A DNA stretch of 64,000 nt. Origin: JADGGM01 sp027307005. GTDB taxonomy: Bacteria > Gemmatimonadota > Gemmatimonadetes > Gemmatimonadales > Gemmatimonadaceae. The stretch lies in NCBI GenBank assembly GCA_035455745.1, contig DATIEP010000088.1, positions 124,001 through 188,000 on the forward strand, given 5' to 3'. Positions 62,710 to 64,000 of the stretch are shown here, piece after piece (position 1 is the first letter of the stretch; every line of letters starts with the position of its first letter). Under the pieces are notes generated by a model. The model made no database searches and was not told the origin of the DNA. It saw only the letters and a program-made list of their open reading frames with translations. A program made the position numbers and the translations under genes.

Positions 62710-64000
62710 TTCTCATCGGTGAACTGTCGCTGTGGGTCGCGCTCCTCATGGCGGCCTGGGGGACGACGGCGGGATTTGCTGGCGCGTATACACGCCGCGC
62801 GGAGCTGATTGCGAGCGCGCGTCGCGCGCTGTTCGCCATGTGCGGATTCGTCGTGCTGGCGTCCATCGGGCTGTGGACTGCGCTGCTCACATCCGACTTC
62901 TCGTTCAAGTTCGTCGCGGCCTACACCAGCGCGAATCTGCCGAGCGTCTACAAGTTCACGGCGTTCTGGGCAGGACAGGAAGGATCGCTGCTGTTCTGGG
63001 CGCTCATCCTGTCCATCTACGCCACCATCGCCGTCTACACGGGACGAAAGAGCAATCGCGAGCTGATGCCGTGGGTGGTGCCCACGCTCTCGGCGATCGC
63101 GCTGTTCTTCATTCTCGTGTTGTGCTTCGGCGCCAATCCGTACGCGAGACTCGACTGGATTCCGCCCGACGGCCGCGGTCTCAACCCGCAGCTGCAGAAT
63201 CCAGGCATGGCGGCGCATCCGCCTAACTTGTATCTCGGTTATATCGCGACGGCGATTCCGTTCGCGTTCGCCGTGGGGGCGCTGATCACGCGCCGTCTCG
63301 ACGCGGAATGGCTGAGCTCCGTGAGGCGGTGGGTACTGCTCTCGTGGTTTTTCAATACGGTCGGGATCGTGCTCGGCATGTGGTGGGCGTACGTCGAGCT
63401 CGGGTGGGGCGGCTACTGGGCGTGGGATCCGGTGGAGAACGCGTCGTTCCTTCCGTGGCTCATCAATACGGCCTTCCTGCATTCGATCATGGTGCAGGAA
63501 AAGCGCGGGATGCTTCGAAAATGGAACGTGACGCTCGTCGTGTCTGCGTTCCTGCTCTCCATCCTCGGCACGTTCATCACGCGCAGCGGTGTGATCTCGA
63601 GCGTGCACGCGTTCTCGCAATCCGAAGTGGGCTATTGGTTCCTCGGCTTTCTGATCATTGCGATTGCGGTGACGGCGTATCTCGTGTCGACGCGGTTGTC
63701 GGATCTCCGCGCCACGGCGGAGCTGGAGAGCATGGTGAGCCGCGAGGCGACGTTCCTGTTCAACAACCTGCTGTTGTGCGGGATCGCCTTTTCGATTTTA
63801 TGGGGGACGCTCTTTCCGATTCTGAGCGAGGCGGTGCGCGGGACGAAGATCACCGTCGGCCCCCCGTTCTTCAATTCGGTGAACATCCCGCTCGGCCTCG
63901 GCTTGCTCGCGCTCACCGGCATCGGACCGCTGATCGCGTGGCGGCGGGCTTCCGTTAGGAATCTGCGCCGGCAGTTCACGGGGCCGGTGATCTGCGGCGT
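62706..64000 (+). CDS. ccmF: Cytochrome c heme lyase subunit CcmF (C-terminus beyond the window)
   Basis: The first 431 residues of a polytopic membrane protein. GQEGSLLFWALIL is the typical first-loop motif, MAAHPPNLYLGYI carries a heme-ligand histidine, and GWGGYWAWDPVENASFLPWL is the WWD heme-handling domain. A second conserved histidine lies in ITRSGVISSVHAFSQS. It attaches heme to apocytochromes c in System I. The GTG at 62706 overlaps the ccmE stop. The gene runs off the right edge, so its end and any ccmH cannot be seen. Confidence 0.95.
   Translation, partial: MILIGELSLWVALLMAAWGTTAGFAGAYTRRAELIASARRALFAMCGFVVLASIGLWTALLTSDFSFKFVAAYTSANLPSVYKFTAFWAGQEGSLLFWALILSIYATIAVYTGRKSNRELMPWVVPTLSAIALFFILVLCFGANPYARLDWIPPDGRGLNPQLQNPGMAAHPPNLYLGYIATAIPFAFAVGALITRRLDAEWLSSVRRWVLLSWFFNTVGIVLGMWWAYVELGWGGYWAWDPVENASFLPWLINTAFLHSIMVQEKRGMLRKWNVTLVVSAFLLSILGTFITRSGVISSVHAFSQSEVGYWFLGFLIIAIAVTAYLVSTRLSDLRATAELESMVSREATFLFNNLLLCGIAFSILWGTLFPILSEAVRGTKITVGPPFFNSVNIPLGLGLLALTGIGPLIAWRRASVRNLRRQFTGPVICG

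Overview
This is a 64-kb, high-GC (about two-thirds G+C by eye), gene-dense stretch of a bacterial chromosome. It looks like Gemmatimonadota or a close relative. The evidence is the mixture of housekeeping genes with many small lipoproteins, an ADOP-type (MacB-like) permease, a DUF3108 secreted protein, and long runs of same-strand genes joined by 4-base ATGA/GTGA overlaps. The assignment rests on gene style, not on a database search. I see no rRNA, tRNA, CRISPR array, phage, transposase or insertion sequence.

Layout. 0-6.2 kb: a minus-strand glycosyltransferase/DUF3108/unknown operon, a hypothetical protein, a class I glutamine amidotransferase-like hydrolase, a zinc ribbon, a coiled-coil protein and an Omp85-like outer-membrane barrel. 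6.2-12.0 kb: a complete oligopeptide ABC importer on the minus strand (binding protein, two permeases, two ATPases). 12.5-15.9 kb: glycine cleavage gcvP and, converging on it, gcvH. 16.2-20.3 kb: coaE with a lipoprotein, then thymidine kinase with a degenerate DEAD-box-like protein. 20.4-24.6 kb: an aminotransferase, two small overlapping proteins and two secreted proteins. 24.7-29.3 kb: an SbcD-SbcC-GNAT operon. 29.4-33.4 kb: a sugar-nucleotide-epimerase-like protein, an anion permease, a small membrane protein, a candidate 190-nt small RNA and a CaCA-type cation exchanger. 33.6-36.0 kb: PTPS, folE, a short-chain dehydrogenase and a Trm112-like fusion, probably tetrahydropterin synthesis. 36.0-40.6 kb: acyl-CoA synthetase, a ParA/TPR/lipoprotein operon and a phosphoribosyltransferase. 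40.6-45.5 kb: a V4R-domain protein, ligA, a GAF protein, a GGDEF response regulator and a receiver. 45.8-50.8 kb: a YtxH-like protein, a TPR protein, a thymidine phosphorylase and the ADOP permease. 51.0-58.9 kb: gyrB, a carboxypeptidase-regulatory-like protein, an M28 peptidase, dciA, recF and enoyl-CoA hydratase. 59.1-64.0 kb: mtnA, glpK, a DUF2279 protein, a small protein, ccmE and a truncated ccmF.

The most striking non-genic feature is a short DNA word, (C)GTTAGGC, present about 70 times in both orientations (my eye count). Base composition alone predicts roughly seven. It occurs in several reading frames, supplies stop codons, forms a perfect inverted pair between convergent genes, and with its one-base variant GTTGGGC makes a 12-bp tandem array. 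It behaves like a genome-wide DNA signal (an uptake sequence, protein-binding or modification site) rather than a codon effect. Other points of interest are a DEAD-box-like protein that has lost its catalytic motifs, a CXXXY-type CcmE, a promoter/terminator-bounded small RNA, and a eukaryote-like PTPS next to folE and an SDR.
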